Origin: Rhizobium sp. BK313
GTDB taxonomy: Bacteria > Pseudomonadota > Alphaproteobacteria > Rhizobiales > Rhizobiaceae
Direction: 5' to 3'
Assembly: GCF_014193655.1 (NCBI RefSeq)
Contig: NZ_JACHZQ010000001.1
Span: 124,001-188,000, forward strand
Length of the DNA stretch: 64,000 nucleotides
In this document: positions 51,451 to 60,432 of the stretch, piece after piece
Layout of the letters: the number at the start of each line of letters is the position of its first letter
Position numbering within the stretch: the first letter of the stretch is position 1
Translations under genes and position numbers: made by a program
The notes under the pieces: generated by a model
Told to the model about the DNA's origin: nothing
Seen by the model: only the letters and a program-made list of their open reading frames with translations
The model's database searches: none

Positions 51451-52062
51451 ATGAAATCGAGAAATGGACCTCTGCGCGTCGGCATTGGCGGCCCCGTCGG
51501 TTCGGGCAAGACGGCGCTGACGGAGAAGCTGTGCAAGGCAATGCGCGACGACTATTCCGTCGCGGTAGTGACCAATGATATCTACACGACCGAGGATGCC
51601 GAAGCGCTGGTGCGCATGCAGGCGCTTACGTCGGATCGCATCGTCGGCGTCGAAACCGGCGGCTGCCCACACACAGCCATTCGCGAGGATGCAACAATCA
51701 ACCTGCAGGCCATCGCGGACCTCAACGAGCGGCTTCCCGATCTCGACGTCGTCTTCATCGAATCCGGCGGCGACAATCTGGCAGCGACCTTTTCGCCAGA
51801 TCTTGCCGATATCACCATCTATGTGATTTCGGTCTGCCAGGGTGAGGAAATTCCGCGCAAGGGCGGTCCAGGTATCACCAAGTCCGATCTTCTCGTCATC
51901 AACAAGAAGGACCTCGCACCCTTCGTCGACGTTGATCTCGATGTCATGGACCGTGACGCGACGCGCATGCGCCAAGCCCGCCCCTTCGTGTTCTCCGACA
52001 TGAAGCGGGGCGATGGTGTTGGAACGATCGTCGATTTCCTAAAGGAACAGGGCGGCCTGTAA
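51451..52062 (+). CDS. ureG: Urease accessory GTPase UreG
   Basis: A SIMIBI-class GTPase, 203 residues, that supplies GTP hydrolysis for nickel insertion. It has the P-loop [10 protein letters not shown] (about 11-20), the metal-binding CPH motif in GGCPHTAIR and the guanine-specificity NKKDL. The frame opens 47 codons upstream inside the 3' end of ureF, but family length and the [15 protein letters not shown] start favour 51451. It is the last gene of the urease cluster. Confidence 0.96.
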   Translation: MKSRNGPLRVGIGGPVGSGKTALTEKLCKAMRDDYSVAVVTNDIYTTEDAEALVRMQALTSDRIVGVETGGCPHTAIREDATINLQAIADLNERLPDLDVVFIESGGDNLAATFSPDLADITIYVISVCQGEEIPRKGGPGITKSDLLVINKKDLAPFVDVDLDVMDRDATRMRQARPFVFSDMKRGDGVGTIVDFLKEQGGL

Positions 52063-52071
52063 GCCGCCCTG
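52048..52071. terminator. Hairpin at the end of ureG
   Basis: CAGGGCGGC (52048-52056) and GCCGCCCTG (52063-52071) form a nine-base stem over the ureG stop codon. No T tract follows on either strand, so it may be a weak terminator or an mRNA-end stabiliser shared with the converging RND gene. Confidence 0.5.
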
Positions 52072-52106
52072 CCATCGTCACGTCCATTTAGTCAACTTGC
52101 CGCGTT

Positions 52107-55100
52107 TTACTCGGCGGCGAACGGCGGCAGTTTCAAGATATTCGTCTTGGCTTTTGCGCCGCGTTGAGGGGCGCTGTTGTTTTCCATGGCGTCAAGACGT
52201 TCTTCCAGTGCGGTGAGCGTCTTGCGATTTTCGTTGACGGCGGTTGCCAGTTTTTCCTTGGTCAGAACCTCGTCATCCACATCCTTCTTGCCGACGAGAC
52301 GGCCGAAGAGCCAGGCAAGCAGGCGCGACAGATCGTCCATGATCAGGAAGAAGGACGGCACGACCACCAGACTGAGGACGGTGGAGACGATGATGCCGCC
52401 GATCACCGCAATCGCCATCGGTGCGCGGAACGAGCCGCCTTCGCCGACGCCAAGTGCGGATGGCAACATGCCGGCCGACATGGCGATAGAGGTCATGATG
52501 ATTGGCCGAGCACGCTTGCGGCCGGCCTCGACCACGGCTTCCAACCGGGGCATGCCATGATGCATCATTTCGATCGCGAAATCGACGAGCAGAATGGCGT
52601 TCTTGGTGACGATACCCATCAGCATCAGAATGCCGATCATGACGGGCATGGACAGAGCATTGCCGGTCAAGATCAGCGCCAGCGCCACACCACCGATCGC
52701 CAGAGGCAGCGACAGCAGAATGGTGAAGGGCTGGATCACGTCCTTGAACAGCAGCACCAGCACGGTCAGCACCAGCAGCAGGCCTAGCAGCATGGCGTTG
52801 CCGAAGCTCTGCTGCATTTCCTTCTGGATCTTGGTGTCGCCGCTTTCAGCCAGATGGACACTGGCCGGAATTTTGGCATTGTTGACGATATTGAGAAAAT
52901 GGCTCGAAGCCGTGTCCAGCGCCACACCCTGCGGCAGGTCTGCGCCGATCGCGACGACACGGTAACGGTTGTTACGCTTGATCGAAGACAGGCCTTCTGA
53001 ATAGTCGATGTCTGCCACGCTCGACATTGGCACTGTGGTGCCCATGGCGGTCTTGATGCGCAATGCCCGGATCGCCGCAAGGTCGCGGCGCATACCAAGC
53101 GAAGCTTGAACGCGGATGGGAATCTGGCGGTCATCAAGCGAAATCTTGGCAAGCGAGGCGTCGATATCGCCGATGGTCGCCACGCGCACCGTGTCGGAAA
53201 TCTGCTGCGGCGTGATGCCGAGGCGAGCTGCCTCGTCCTTGCGCGGATAGATTTGCAGCTCGGGCCGCGGCAGGGCGCCGTCGGCGCTGACATTGGCAAG
53301 TGCCGGATCGGTGCGCAGCTTGGCTTCGAGGATGCCGACCGCTTCGTTTAGATCTTTCTCGTCGCGGGATAGAAAGTTGTAGGTCAGGTCACGGTCGCCG
53401 CGGTCGTTGAGCTTGGTGATACGAACGTCGGGAATCGAGCGCAGCTTGGCGAAGACTTCCTTTTCGATCTCCCATTGCGGCCTGATGCGGCCATGGACGG
53501 CGACCTTCGGCAGATGGGGGCCGATGACGGGCAGCGAACCCAGCACATCGTTGACCAGCTTCTTGACGAGCGACTGATCGAGCTTGCCGAGTGTCAGCGT
53601 TACCGTCGCGCGACGCAATTCCAGATCGCCCTTGGGCGAGGCGCCGCCGAGGACGAAGACGCTCTCGACGCCGTCGATATCCTTGACGCGCCTATAAATT
53701 TCGTTGGTTGCCTGCTCGGTGTCATCGAGCCGGGCATTCGGCGGCAGTTCAGCCGACAGCACGATACGGGAGGCATCCTCCGGCGGGATGAAACTCCCGG
53801 GCACAAACATGATCAGCGCGAAAACCGAGGCGACGGAGAACGCAAAGGCGGCAAGCAATGTCGGATAGCGGGTATACCATCTCCTCGTCGTTACCCGAAC
53901 CAGCCAGCTATAGCCGCGCATGAACCGGCCGTCATTGTCCTGATGGTCATCGACGGCATCCTCGGCGCGCATGAAATAAGCGGCCATCATCGGTGTGATC
54001 AAGCGTGCGACCAGCAGCGAGAAGAACACCGAAAAGGCGACCGTCAGACCGAACTGGATGAAATACTGGCCTGGAATGCCCGGCATGAAGGAGACCGGCA
54101 CGAATACGGCAATGATGGTGAAGGTCGTCGCGATGACAGCGAGGCCGATTTCGTCGGCGGCATCGATCGCAGCGCGGTAGGGCGTCTTGCCCATCTTGAT
54201 GTGGCGAGCAATGTTCTCGATCTCGACGATGGCGTCGTCGACAAGAATACCGGTCGCGAGCGTCAGCGCCAGGAAGCTGACGAGGTTCAGCGAGAAGCCG
54301 ATCTGGTTCATGATCCAGAAAGTCGGGATTGCCGAAAGCGGCAGGGCGACAGCCGAAATCAGCGTCGCTCGCCAGTTCCTGAGGAACAGGAAGACGACGA
54401 GAACGGCGAGCAATGCGCCTTCCAGCAGCGTGTGCATCGCCGCTTCGTAGTTGCCGTATGTGTAGTAGACCGCGTCGTCGATCAGCTCGATCGAGACGCT
54501 CGGGTTCTCGGCACGCACCTTATCCAAGGTGTCGGCCACGGTCTTGGCGACGGTGACTTCGCTGGCACCCTTGGCACGGAACACGCCGAAGGTCACGACG
54601 GGCGTGCTGTTGAAACGCGAGAAGGACTTCGGCTCCTGATAGGTGTCCTTGATGAAGCCGAGATCGGAGAGCTTGACGAAGCGGCCGTTGGTCAATGCGA
54701 TGGTGGTGTCGGCGAGTTGGGCGACATCGCGGGCGTCGCCAAGGACGCGGATCGCCTGTTCGCTGCCGGCCACCTGACCGCGACCGGAGCCGAGATCGAT
54801 ATTGGTGCCGCGCAACTGCTGGCTGACCGAAAGCGCGGTAATGCCGTAGGCGTTCAGCTTGTTCGGATCGAGTTCGATGCGCACTTCGCGGTCGGCGCCG
54901 CCGTAACGGTCAACGCGACCGATGCCGGCCTGGCCTTGCAGCGCACGCTTGACCGTATCGTCGACGAACCAGGACAGCTCCTCGAGTGTCATGTTCGGCG
55001 AGGAAACGGCGAAGCTCTGGATCGCCTGGCCTTCGACGTCGACCTTGGAAACGATCGGCTCATCGATGGTCGACGGCAGATTGCCGCGAATGCGGTCGAT

Positions 55101-55433
55101 CGCGTCCTTCGTATCCTGAACGGCCTGCTCCGTCGGCACCTCCAAACGGAAGATGACAACGGTCTGCGACTGGCCGTCGGTGACCGTCGACTGGATCTCG
55201 TCAATGCCGTTGATGCCGGCGACGGCGTCTTCGACTTCCTTCGTCACCTGCATTTCGAGTTCGGCGGGCGAGGCGCCGCTCTGCGTCACGGTCACGTTGA
55301 CGACCGGCACGTCGATATTCGGAAAACGGGTGATCGGCAGATTGAAGAAGGCGTGAGCGCCCACCACCATCAGCAGGAAAAAAGCCAGAAGCGGCGCGAC
55401 CGGATTTCGGATGGACCAGGCGGAAAAGTTCAT
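52107..55433 (-). CDS. RND (HAE1-type) multidrug efflux transporter
   Basis: An inner-membrane proton-driven efflux pump of the AcrB/MexB superfamily, 1108 residues. Hydrophobic segment 1 (about 10-30), two large periplasmic loops and two sets of membrane helices are present. The TM4 motif LATGILVDDAIVEIEN holds the proton-relay aspartates. A coiled, charged C-terminal tail (about 1040-1108) is longer than in AcrB. The adaptor gene lies 14 bases upstream. No outer-membrane channel gene is adjacent. The exported compounds are unknown. Confidence 0.93.
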   Translation of the reverse strand: MNFSAWSIRNPVAPLLAFFLLMVVGAHAFFNLPITRFPNIDVPVVNVTVTQSGASPAELEMQVTKEVEDAVAGINGIDEIQSTVTDGQSQTVVIFRLEVPTEQAVQDTKDAIDRIRGNLPSTIDEPIVSKVDVEGQAIQSFAVSSPNMTLEELSWFVDDTVKRALQGQAGIGRVDRYGGADREVRIELDPNKLNAYGITALSVSQQLRGTNIDLGSGRGQVAGSEQAIRVLGDARDVAQLADTTIALTNGRFVKLSDLGFIKDTYQEPKSFSRFNSTPVVTFGVFRAKGASEVTVAKTVADTLDKVRAENPSVSIELIDDAVYYTYGNYEAAMHTLLEGALLAVLVVFLFLRNWRATLISAVALPLSAIPTFWIMNQIGFSLNLVSFLALTLATGILVDDAIVEIENIARHIKMGKTPYRAAIDAADEIGLAVIATTFTIIAVFVPVSFMPGIPGQYFIQFGLTVAFSVFFSLLVARLITPMMAAYFMRAEDAVDDHQDNDGRFMRGYSWLVRVTTRRWYTRYPTLLAAFAFSVASVFALIMFVPGSFIPPEDASRIVLSAELPPNARLDDTEQATNEIYRRVKDIDGVESVFVLGGASPKGDLELRRATVTLTLGKLDQSLVKKLVNDVLGSLPVIGPHLPKVAVHGRIRPQWEIEKEVFAKLRSIPDVRITKLNDRGDRDLTYNFLSRDEKDLNEAVGILEAKLRTDPALANVSADGALPRPELQIYPRKDEAARLGITPQQISDTVRVATIGDIDASLAKISLDDRQIPIRVQASLGMRRDLAAIRALRIKTAMGTTVPMSSVADIDYSEGLSSIKRNNRYRVVAIGADLPQGVALDTASSHFLNIVNNAKIPASVHLAESGDTKIQKEMQQSFGNAMLLGLLLVLTVLVLLFKDVIQPFTILLSLPLAIGGVALALILTGNALSMPVMIGILMLMGIVTKNAILLVDFAIEMMHHGMPRLEAVVEAGRKRARPIIMTSIAMSAGMLPSALGVGEGGSFRAPMAIAVIGGIIVSTVLSLVVVPSFFLIMDDLSRLLAWLFGRLVGKKDVDDEVLTKEKLATAVNENRKTLTALEERLDAMENNSAPQRGAKAKTNILKLPPFAAE

Positions 55434-55447
55434 CTTGCCGTTCTCGC

Positions 55448-56638
55448 TCAGTTGGACGCTTGCGGCGCTTCTTTGACGGGTGTGATGTGATCACCGTCGC
55501 GGACATACGCGCCGGCTTTGGCGACGACTTCGTCACCATCCTTCAGGCCGTTGACGATTTCGACATAAGCGCCGTCCTGAATGCCGGTTTGGACATTGAC
55601 GAATTTAACGACTCCACCTTCGACCTTGCGGGCGGAAGAGCCATTTTCGTCGCTGTTGACCGCCGTCAACGGCAGGGAGACACCCTGTGTCTCGCGGACG
55701 ATGATCTCGGCGCTGCCATACATGCCCGCGCGAGCCTTTTGGTCGTCATCGATGGAGATGTGCACCGCCCCGAGGCGGGTGACCGCATCGACGATCGGCG
55801 CAACAAGGCGGACGGAGCCGGTTAGCTTTTCGCGGCTGCCGGAAAGCGAAATCAACGCCTTCTGGCCGAGGGTAATCTTTGTGATATCGCTCTCGGAAAC
55901 ATCGACCACCAGCTCCAGGTCGCTGTCGCGGATGATTGTGAACAGCGGATCGCCATTGCCGTTGGCGATGGCTCCCATGCGGGCGTTACGCGAGGCGACG
56001 GTGCCTGCGACGGGCGTTCTGACGCCGGTGCGGGCGAGTTTCAGGTCGGTATCGGCGATCTGGCTGTCGATGACCTTGAGATCGGCTTCGGCAACCGCAA
56101 TTGCCTGTTCGGCCGAGGCCACGCGCGCCTTGTTGGCGGCAGCAGCAGCATTCGCTTGCTCGACCGATGAGGTCGAGACCGTGCCCTTGGCACCCATCGC
56201 GACGGCGCGGACGCGCTGCAATTCCGCCTCCTCCGCATTGGCATGCGCCTCGGTGAGCTGCGCTCGCAACTGGGCAAGCGTAGCTTGGCCCTTGGCCTTC
56301 GTCGCCTCCATCTGGCTCTTTTGCAGAACCAGCGCATCATCATTCAACGTGGCAAGCGTGCTGTTTGCCTCGACCTTGTCGCCGACATCGGCGTTGAGCG
56401 AACGGATGGACAGGCCATCCACCTGCGGCTGGATATAAACCTCTTCCACCGCTTTCACCGTGCCGGTGGCGACGACCTTGTCGGTCAGCTTGCGCGTCAC
56501 GGCCTGCGTGACGACGATCGCGGGTAGGTTCTGCTTTGGCGCAGTGACGACAGGCTCCTCGGCAAGGGCCGCCGGCGCCGTCAGGAGAACAAGCAACATT
56601 GCGGTCGTGCTCAGAAATCTGTGCGGCGTGAAGGCCAT
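55448..56638 (-). CDS. RND efflux periplasmic adaptor (membrane fusion protein)
   Basis: A 396-residue adaptor linking the RND pump to an outer-membrane channel. The signal peptide (about 1-26, ending ALAEE) leads into a lipoyl-like strand pair, an alpha-hairpin coiled coil (about 95-200, rich in Ala, Glu and Lys), beta-barrel and membrane-proximal domains. The motif TGTVKAVEEVYIQPQVDG is typical of MFPs. It starts the pump operon; a candidate inverted repeat lies upstream. Confidence 0.92.
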   Translation of the reverse strand: MAFTPHRFLSTTAMLLVLLTAPAALAEEPVVTAPKQNLPAIVVTQAVTRKLTDKVVATGTVKAVEEVYIQPQVDGLSIRSLNADVGDKVEANSTLATLNDDALVLQKSQMEATKAKGQATLAQLRAQLTEAHANAEEAELQRVRAVAMGAKGTVSTSSVEQANAAAAANKARVASAEQAIAVAEADLKVIDSQIADTDLKLARTGVRTPVAGTVASRNARMGAIANGNGDPLFTIIRDSDLELVVDVSESDITKITLGQKALISLSGSREKLTGSVRLVAPIVDAVTRLGAVHISIDDDQKARAGMYGSAEIIVRETQGVSLPLTAVNSDENGSSARKVEGGVVKFVNVQTGIQDGAYVEIVNGLKDGDEVVAKAGAYVRDGDHITPVKEAPQASN

Positions 56639-56871
56639 GCGTTCAATTCCAGTTCGGTATTTTGTGTAAATGGATTTCGCTGTTTTCCGTCGCGAAAACG
56701 GGGGTCCATGCGTGCGGCCGGCTCTTCCCGGCGGATCAATATCCGTCTGTCATGCCTGCAAGTCCCTCATCTCATTTTGTCCCATTAGGTGGGAACGATT
56801 TCCAAATCCTGCAAGATCACGAGAAAATGATTTCTGTCGCTGTCGCCGCATAATTCTAATGTGCGTTGCAC

Positions 56872-56894
56872 CACGAATCAATCACAGGTTCGTG
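56872..56894. promoter_or_regulatory. Inverted repeat upstream of the RND operon
   Basis: CACGAA (56872-56877) and TTCGTG (56889-56894) with 11 bases between them. The geometry suits a dimeric repressor; the identity of any regulator is unknown. Confidence 0.3.
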
Positions 56895-56983
56895 ATGCGT
56901 CCATTCAGAAGCTTGATCGACGCATGGCTTTTCAGGCAAACGCGGCGACAAAGCCAGCCTTTTATCGCCTCTGTTACAAAATG

Positions 56984-57015
56984 AAAAAAACGCGCGGAGG
57001 ATGCACCCCGCGCGT
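56984..57015 (-). terminator. Rho-independent terminator of the NMT1-like ABC operon
   Basis: On the minus strand, AACGCGCGG / CCGCGCGTT with a short loop is followed by seven T residues, about 27 bases after the substrate-binding protein stop. Confidence 0.88.
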
Positions 57016-57041
57016 TCCGTTGGTTTTTTTGGACGTCGGAC

Positions 57042-58010
57042 CTATTTCAGCGCAGCGTCGGTGATCTCATGCGTATAGGCGCCAGTCGGCTTCTTGCTGA
57101 TGATCTTCTGATCGAGAAGCGCTGCCACCGTGCGATCGTAGAGTGTTGGGTCGAGCTTGCCGCTGCCGATCAGCTTGGCGACTTCACCCATCATGCGCTT
57201 CTGGTGATTTTCGTCCTGGCCGCCATTGTCCATGACGATTTCGGCGGCTTCATCCGGATGCTCGACGGCGTATTTCCAGCCCTTCATCGAAGCGCGGACG
57301 AACTTGACCATATTGGCCTTGAACTTCGGGTCCTTCAGCTTGGTCTCGTTGACATAGAGGCCGTCTTCCAGAAGGTCGTTGCCGAGCTTGGTATAGTTGA
57401 AGACGATCAGGTCTTCCGGCTTGAAGCCGGCATCGACCGCCTGCCAGTATTCGTTATAGGTCATGACCGAGATGCAGTCGGCCTGTTTCTGGACGAGCGG
57501 CTGAACGTCGAAGCTCTGCTTCAGGACGGTGACGCCGTCCTTGCCGCCGTCAGTCTTCAGGCCGATCTTGTGCATCCAGGCGAAGAAGGGATACTCGTTG
57601 CCGAAGAACCAGACGCCGAGCGTATGGCCCTTGAAATCGGCTTCAGTCTTCACCGGGCCGTCCTTCGGGCAGATCAGCTCCAGGCCGGACTTGTCATAGG
57701 GCTGGGCGATGTTGATCAGCGGCACGCCCTTTTCGCGAGCAACCAGGGCGCCACCCATCCAGTCGACGATAACATCGGCGCCGCCGCCGGCGATTATCTG
57801 CTCCGGCGCGATATCCGGACCGCCCGGCTTGATGTCAACGTCGAGGCCTTCCTCCTTGTAGAAACCCTTATCCTTGGCGACGAAGTAGCCTCCGAACTGA
57901 CCTTGCGCCACCCACTTGAGCTGCAGCGTCACCTTGTCGGCAGCCATCGCTGCCTGTGCTGCGGCCAGCGCCATTGCGCCCGCCATCAATCCAACCATCA
58001 GTTTTTTCAT
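57042..58010 (-). CDS. NMT1/THI5-like ABC transporter substrate-binding protein
   Basis: A periplasmic binding protein of 322 residues with a signal peptide (about 1-23, ending AAMA). An NMT1/THI5-type type-2 fold follows (KVTLQLKWVAQGQFGGYFVA, then DKGFYKEEGLDVDI and PEQIIAGGGADV). This family binds thiamine-type pyrimidines, riboflavin precursors, pyrimidines or aliphatic sulfonates. Dihydropyrimidinase and an M20 amidohydrolase nearby favour a pyrimidine or ureide ligand (inference). It is the last gene of a five-gene operon. Confidence 0.88.
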   Translation of the reverse strand: MKKLMVGLMAGAMALAAAQAAMAADKVTLQLKWVAQGQFGGYFVAKDKGFYKEEGLDVDIKPGGPDIAPEQIIAGGGADVIVDWMGGALVAREKGVPLINIAQPYDKSGLELICPKDGPVKTEADFKGHTLGVWFFGNEYPFFAWMHKIGLKTDGGKDGVTVLKQSFDVQPLVQKQADCISVMTYNEYWQAVDAGFKPEDLIVFNYTKLGNDLLEDGLYVNETKLKDPKFKANMVKFVRASMKGWKYAVEHPDEAAEIVMDNGGQDENHQKRMMGEVAKLIGSGKLDPTLYDRTVAALLDQKIISKKPTGAYTHEITDAALK

Positions 58011-58067
58011 ATTTTTTGTCCTTTTCCCTCTGAAGTTATGCCTTGATCCCTTGGCCGGAATCTTAGG

Positions 58068-59201
58068 CTACGTCTGTCCACCACGGAAAGACGGATGCCA
58101 GAATGTCGTCATCCTCTCCAGAATGGCGACGATACCGTAGAAGACGGACCCCGCAACCGCGGCGACTGCGATTTCCGCCCAGACCATGTCGACATTCATC
58201 CGGCCGATTTCGGTCGAGATGCGAAAGCCCATGCCCGACATAGGTGTGCCAAAGAACTCCGCCACGATGGCACCGATCAGGGCCAAGGTCGAGTTGATCT
58301 TTAGCGCATTGAAAATAAAGGGAGCTGCGGCCGGCAGGCGAAGCTTGAGCAGCGTCTGCGTATAGCTCGACGCGTAGGTGCGCATCAGGTCGCGCTCCAT
58401 GTTGCCGGCGGCGGCAAGGCCGGCGACCGTGTTCACCAGCATCGGGAAGAAGGTCATGATGACGACGACGGCGGCCTTCGACTGCCAGTCGAAGCCGAAC
58501 CACATGACCATGATCGGGGCGACGCCAATGATCGGCAATGCCGAGACCAGATTACCAATCGGCAGCAGGCCGTGACGGAGAAACGCGACGCGATCGGCAA
58601 GAATGGCTACGAGGAAGCCGCTGGCGCAGCCGATCATGTAGCCGATCAGTACCGATTTGAAGATCGTCTGCTGCACGTCGGTCCATAGGGTCGGGATGGA
58701 GCCGGCGATCCTCGCTCCGATGGCACCCGGTGGCGGCAAAAGGATGAAAGGGATGCCGGCGCCACGGGTCGCGGCTTCCCAGATGATCAATATCCAGGCG
58801 CCGAAGATCGCCGGAATCAGCAGCCGTAGGCCATAGTTGCCCGCAGCCGAGCGCGGCCGGATCGTGGACAGCACGGAGACGCAGCGCCAGGCGAGCAGCC
58901 AGGCGGCGGCGATTAGCAGGAAGAAGGATACGCGCGCATTGCCTTCGTTGCCGGTGATCCCCGAGAGCAGCAGCCATGCGGCTCCATGTGCGCCGATGAA
59001 CAGGATTGTGGCCGATAAAGCCGGCGACAGATTGATGAAGGAAATCGCAGCGGCAGCGGCGATCAGCAACAGGATGAAGATCGTTACACCACCGGTAAAG
59101 GGAGCAACTGCGTCTGCTGTAAGCAGCGGCAGCATGGCAATTGCAGCGAGGCAGAGGAGAAGGGCGAGCAGGCCCTGCCAGGAAAAATGAATGCCCTTCA
59201 T
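58068..59201 (-). CDS. ABC transporter permease with N-terminal membrane extension
   Basis: A BPD-type permease of 377 residues. The core (about 130-375) has the permease loop EAA-like region ERDLMRTYASSYTQTLLKLRLPAAAPFIF and the start of the fold AWILIIWEAATRG. About 115 extra N-terminal residues add three to four membrane segments, beyond the usual six-helix permease. It overlaps the next permease gene by four bases. Confidence 0.9.
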   Translation of the reverse strand: MKGIHFSWQGLLALLLCLAAIAMLPLLTADAVAPFTGGVTIFILLLIAAAAAISFINLSPALSATILFIGAHGAAWLLLSGITGNEGNARVSFFLLIAAAWLLAWRCVSVLSTIRPRSAAGNYGLRLLIPAIFGAWILIIWEAATRGAGIPFILLPPPGAIGARIAGSIPTLWTDVQQTIFKSVLIGYMIGCASGFLVAILADRVAFLRHGLLPIGNLVSALPIIGVAPIMVMWFGFDWQSKAAVVVIMTFFPMLVNTVAGLAAAGNMERDLMRTYASSYTQTLLKLRLPAAAPFIFNALKINSTLALIGAIVAEFFGTPMSGMGFRISTEIGRMNVDMVWAEIAVAAVAGSVFYGIVAILERMTTFWHPSFRGGQT

Positions 59202-60091
59202 GCCGGCCGGCCTCCCATCGAGCGATCAACGATGCGGGCTACAATACTGACGATGGCGACAAGGATCGCCGCCAGCACCGAGCCGGCAACGAGCGCCGCC
59301 CAGATGTCGATTGTCTGGCTGTAATAGGAGCCCGCGAGCAGTTTTGCGCCGATGCCGGCAACGGCCCCGGTCGGCAATTCGCCGACAATGGCGCCGACAA
59401 GGCTCGCGGCAATCGCCACCTTCATCGAGGTGAAGAGGAAGGGGATCGACGCGGGGACGCGCAGCTTCCAGAAGGTCTGCGCAGCACTGGCATTGTAGGT
59501 GCGCATCAGGTCGAGATGCATGACCTCCGGCGAACGCAACCCTTTCACCATGCCGACAGCGACAGGGAAAAAGGAAAGATAGGTCGAAATCAATGCCTTG
59601 GGGATCAAGCCGGTAATGTCGACCGCGGCGAGGACGACGATGACCATCGGCGCAATGGCCAGGATCGGCACAGTCTGCGAGGCGATGATCCAAGGCATCA
59701 GGCTCCGGTCGAGCGCGACGACATGCACGATGCCGACGGCGATCAGGATGCCGAGCACGGTGCCGAAAGCGAAGCCGACCGCTGTGGAGGACAGCGTCAC
59801 CCAGGCATTGTAAACGAGGCTGCGGTTGCTGGTCGGGGCTCTCAGAAAGGTGTTTTCGAAGACATTCTGTGCCACCTGATGTGGCGCCGGCAAGATGGGC
59901 TTCGGCTGCGCAAGCGTCTTGCCGATGAATTCCATCGTCGTGGAGGTGACGTTGGCGCGCCGATCAAGATCGCGCTGAAACGGGGTGTTGAGAATGATGG
60001 CGAAGGCGTACCACAGAACAAGAATCGCCAGCACGATGGTCGTAACCGGCACGAATTTGTGCTTGAAGAATTGCTGCTCCTCCATGGTCAC
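59198..60091 (-). CDS. ABC transporter permease
   Basis: The second permease, 297 residues, with about six helices and the EAA-loop segment LMRTYNASAAQTFWKLRVPASIPFLF. The two permeases probably form a heterodimer. Its start overlaps the end of the upstream small membrane gene by four bases (ATGA), and its own end overlaps the other permease start. Confidence 0.92.
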   Translation of the reverse strand: MTMEEQQFFKHKFVPVTTIVLAILVLWYAFAIILNTPFQRDLDRRANVTSTTMEFIGKTLAQPKPILPAPHQVAQNVFENTFLRAPTSNRSLVYNAWVTLSSTAVGFAFGTVLGILIAVGIVHVVALDRSLMPWIIASQTVPILAIAPMVIVVLAAVDITGLIPKALISTYLSFFPVAVGMVKGLRSPEVMHLDLMRTYNASAAQTFWKLRVPASIPFLFTSMKVAIAASLVGAIVGELPTGAVAGIGAKLLAGSYYSQTIDIWAALVAGSVLAAILVAIVSIVARIVDRSMGGRPA

Positions 60092-60423
60092 GCCCCTCCT
60101 TCCGTGGGAAACAGCATCAGCGCCATCGCGACAATGCCGAGCCCGACGCCGGCTAGCTGTGGCAAGCTGAGCCGCTCGCCGAAGACGATGAAGGCAACGA
60201 TATTGACGACCACGAGCTGGGCGATGGCGGAGGCGGAAATCGCAAGGCCCAGCCCGCCCTCGCGCATGAGCCGAACCATCATCAGATTGCCGACACAGTA
60301 GAGGCAGAGCGCCAGAATGAGGACCAATATGTTGTTGCTGGCGATATAAGCCCGCGAAGCGGTCGCGCCGCCGATGAAGATCGCCATGGCGCCGGTGAGC
60401 CAGAGGAGGAATTGCGGGTTCAT
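60088..60423 (-). CDS. Small DMT/EamA-like membrane protein
   Basis: A 111-residue protein with four hydrophobic segments (about 5-23, 30-50, 60-80, 88-106), the size of small multidrug-resistance proteins. Its motifs fit a half-EamA domain better (VFGERLSLPQLAGVGLGIVAMALML at the C-terminus). It is embedded between the ATPase and the permease genes with overlapping ends, so it is translationally coupled to an ABC importer. A transporter partner role is inference. Confidence 0.78.
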   Translation of the reverse strand: MNPQFLLWLTGAMAIFIGGATASRAYIASNNILVLILALCLYCVGNLMMVRLMREGGLGLAISASAIAQLVVVNIVAFIVFGERLSLPQLAGVGLGIVAMALMLFPTEGGA

Positions 60424-60432
60424 GGTGTGATC

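Larger units (their letters stand above)
56639..57041. other. Intergenic region between the RND operon and the ABC operon
   Basis: Both neighbouring genes are on the minus strand, so this 403-base stretch holds the ABC operon terminator and the RND operon control region. An inverted repeat CACGAA-N11-TTCGTG (56872-56894) lies about 235 bases upstream of the adaptor start and could be a TetR-like operator. No TetR gene is adjacent. No coding signal was seen. Confidence 0.4.

Noticed and set aside
53475..55490. 671-residue plus-strand frame antisense to the RND pump gene
   Set aside because: Asp/Glu/Arg-rich low-complexity translation typical of antisense frames in high-GC genes; the minus strand encodes a clear RND transporter.
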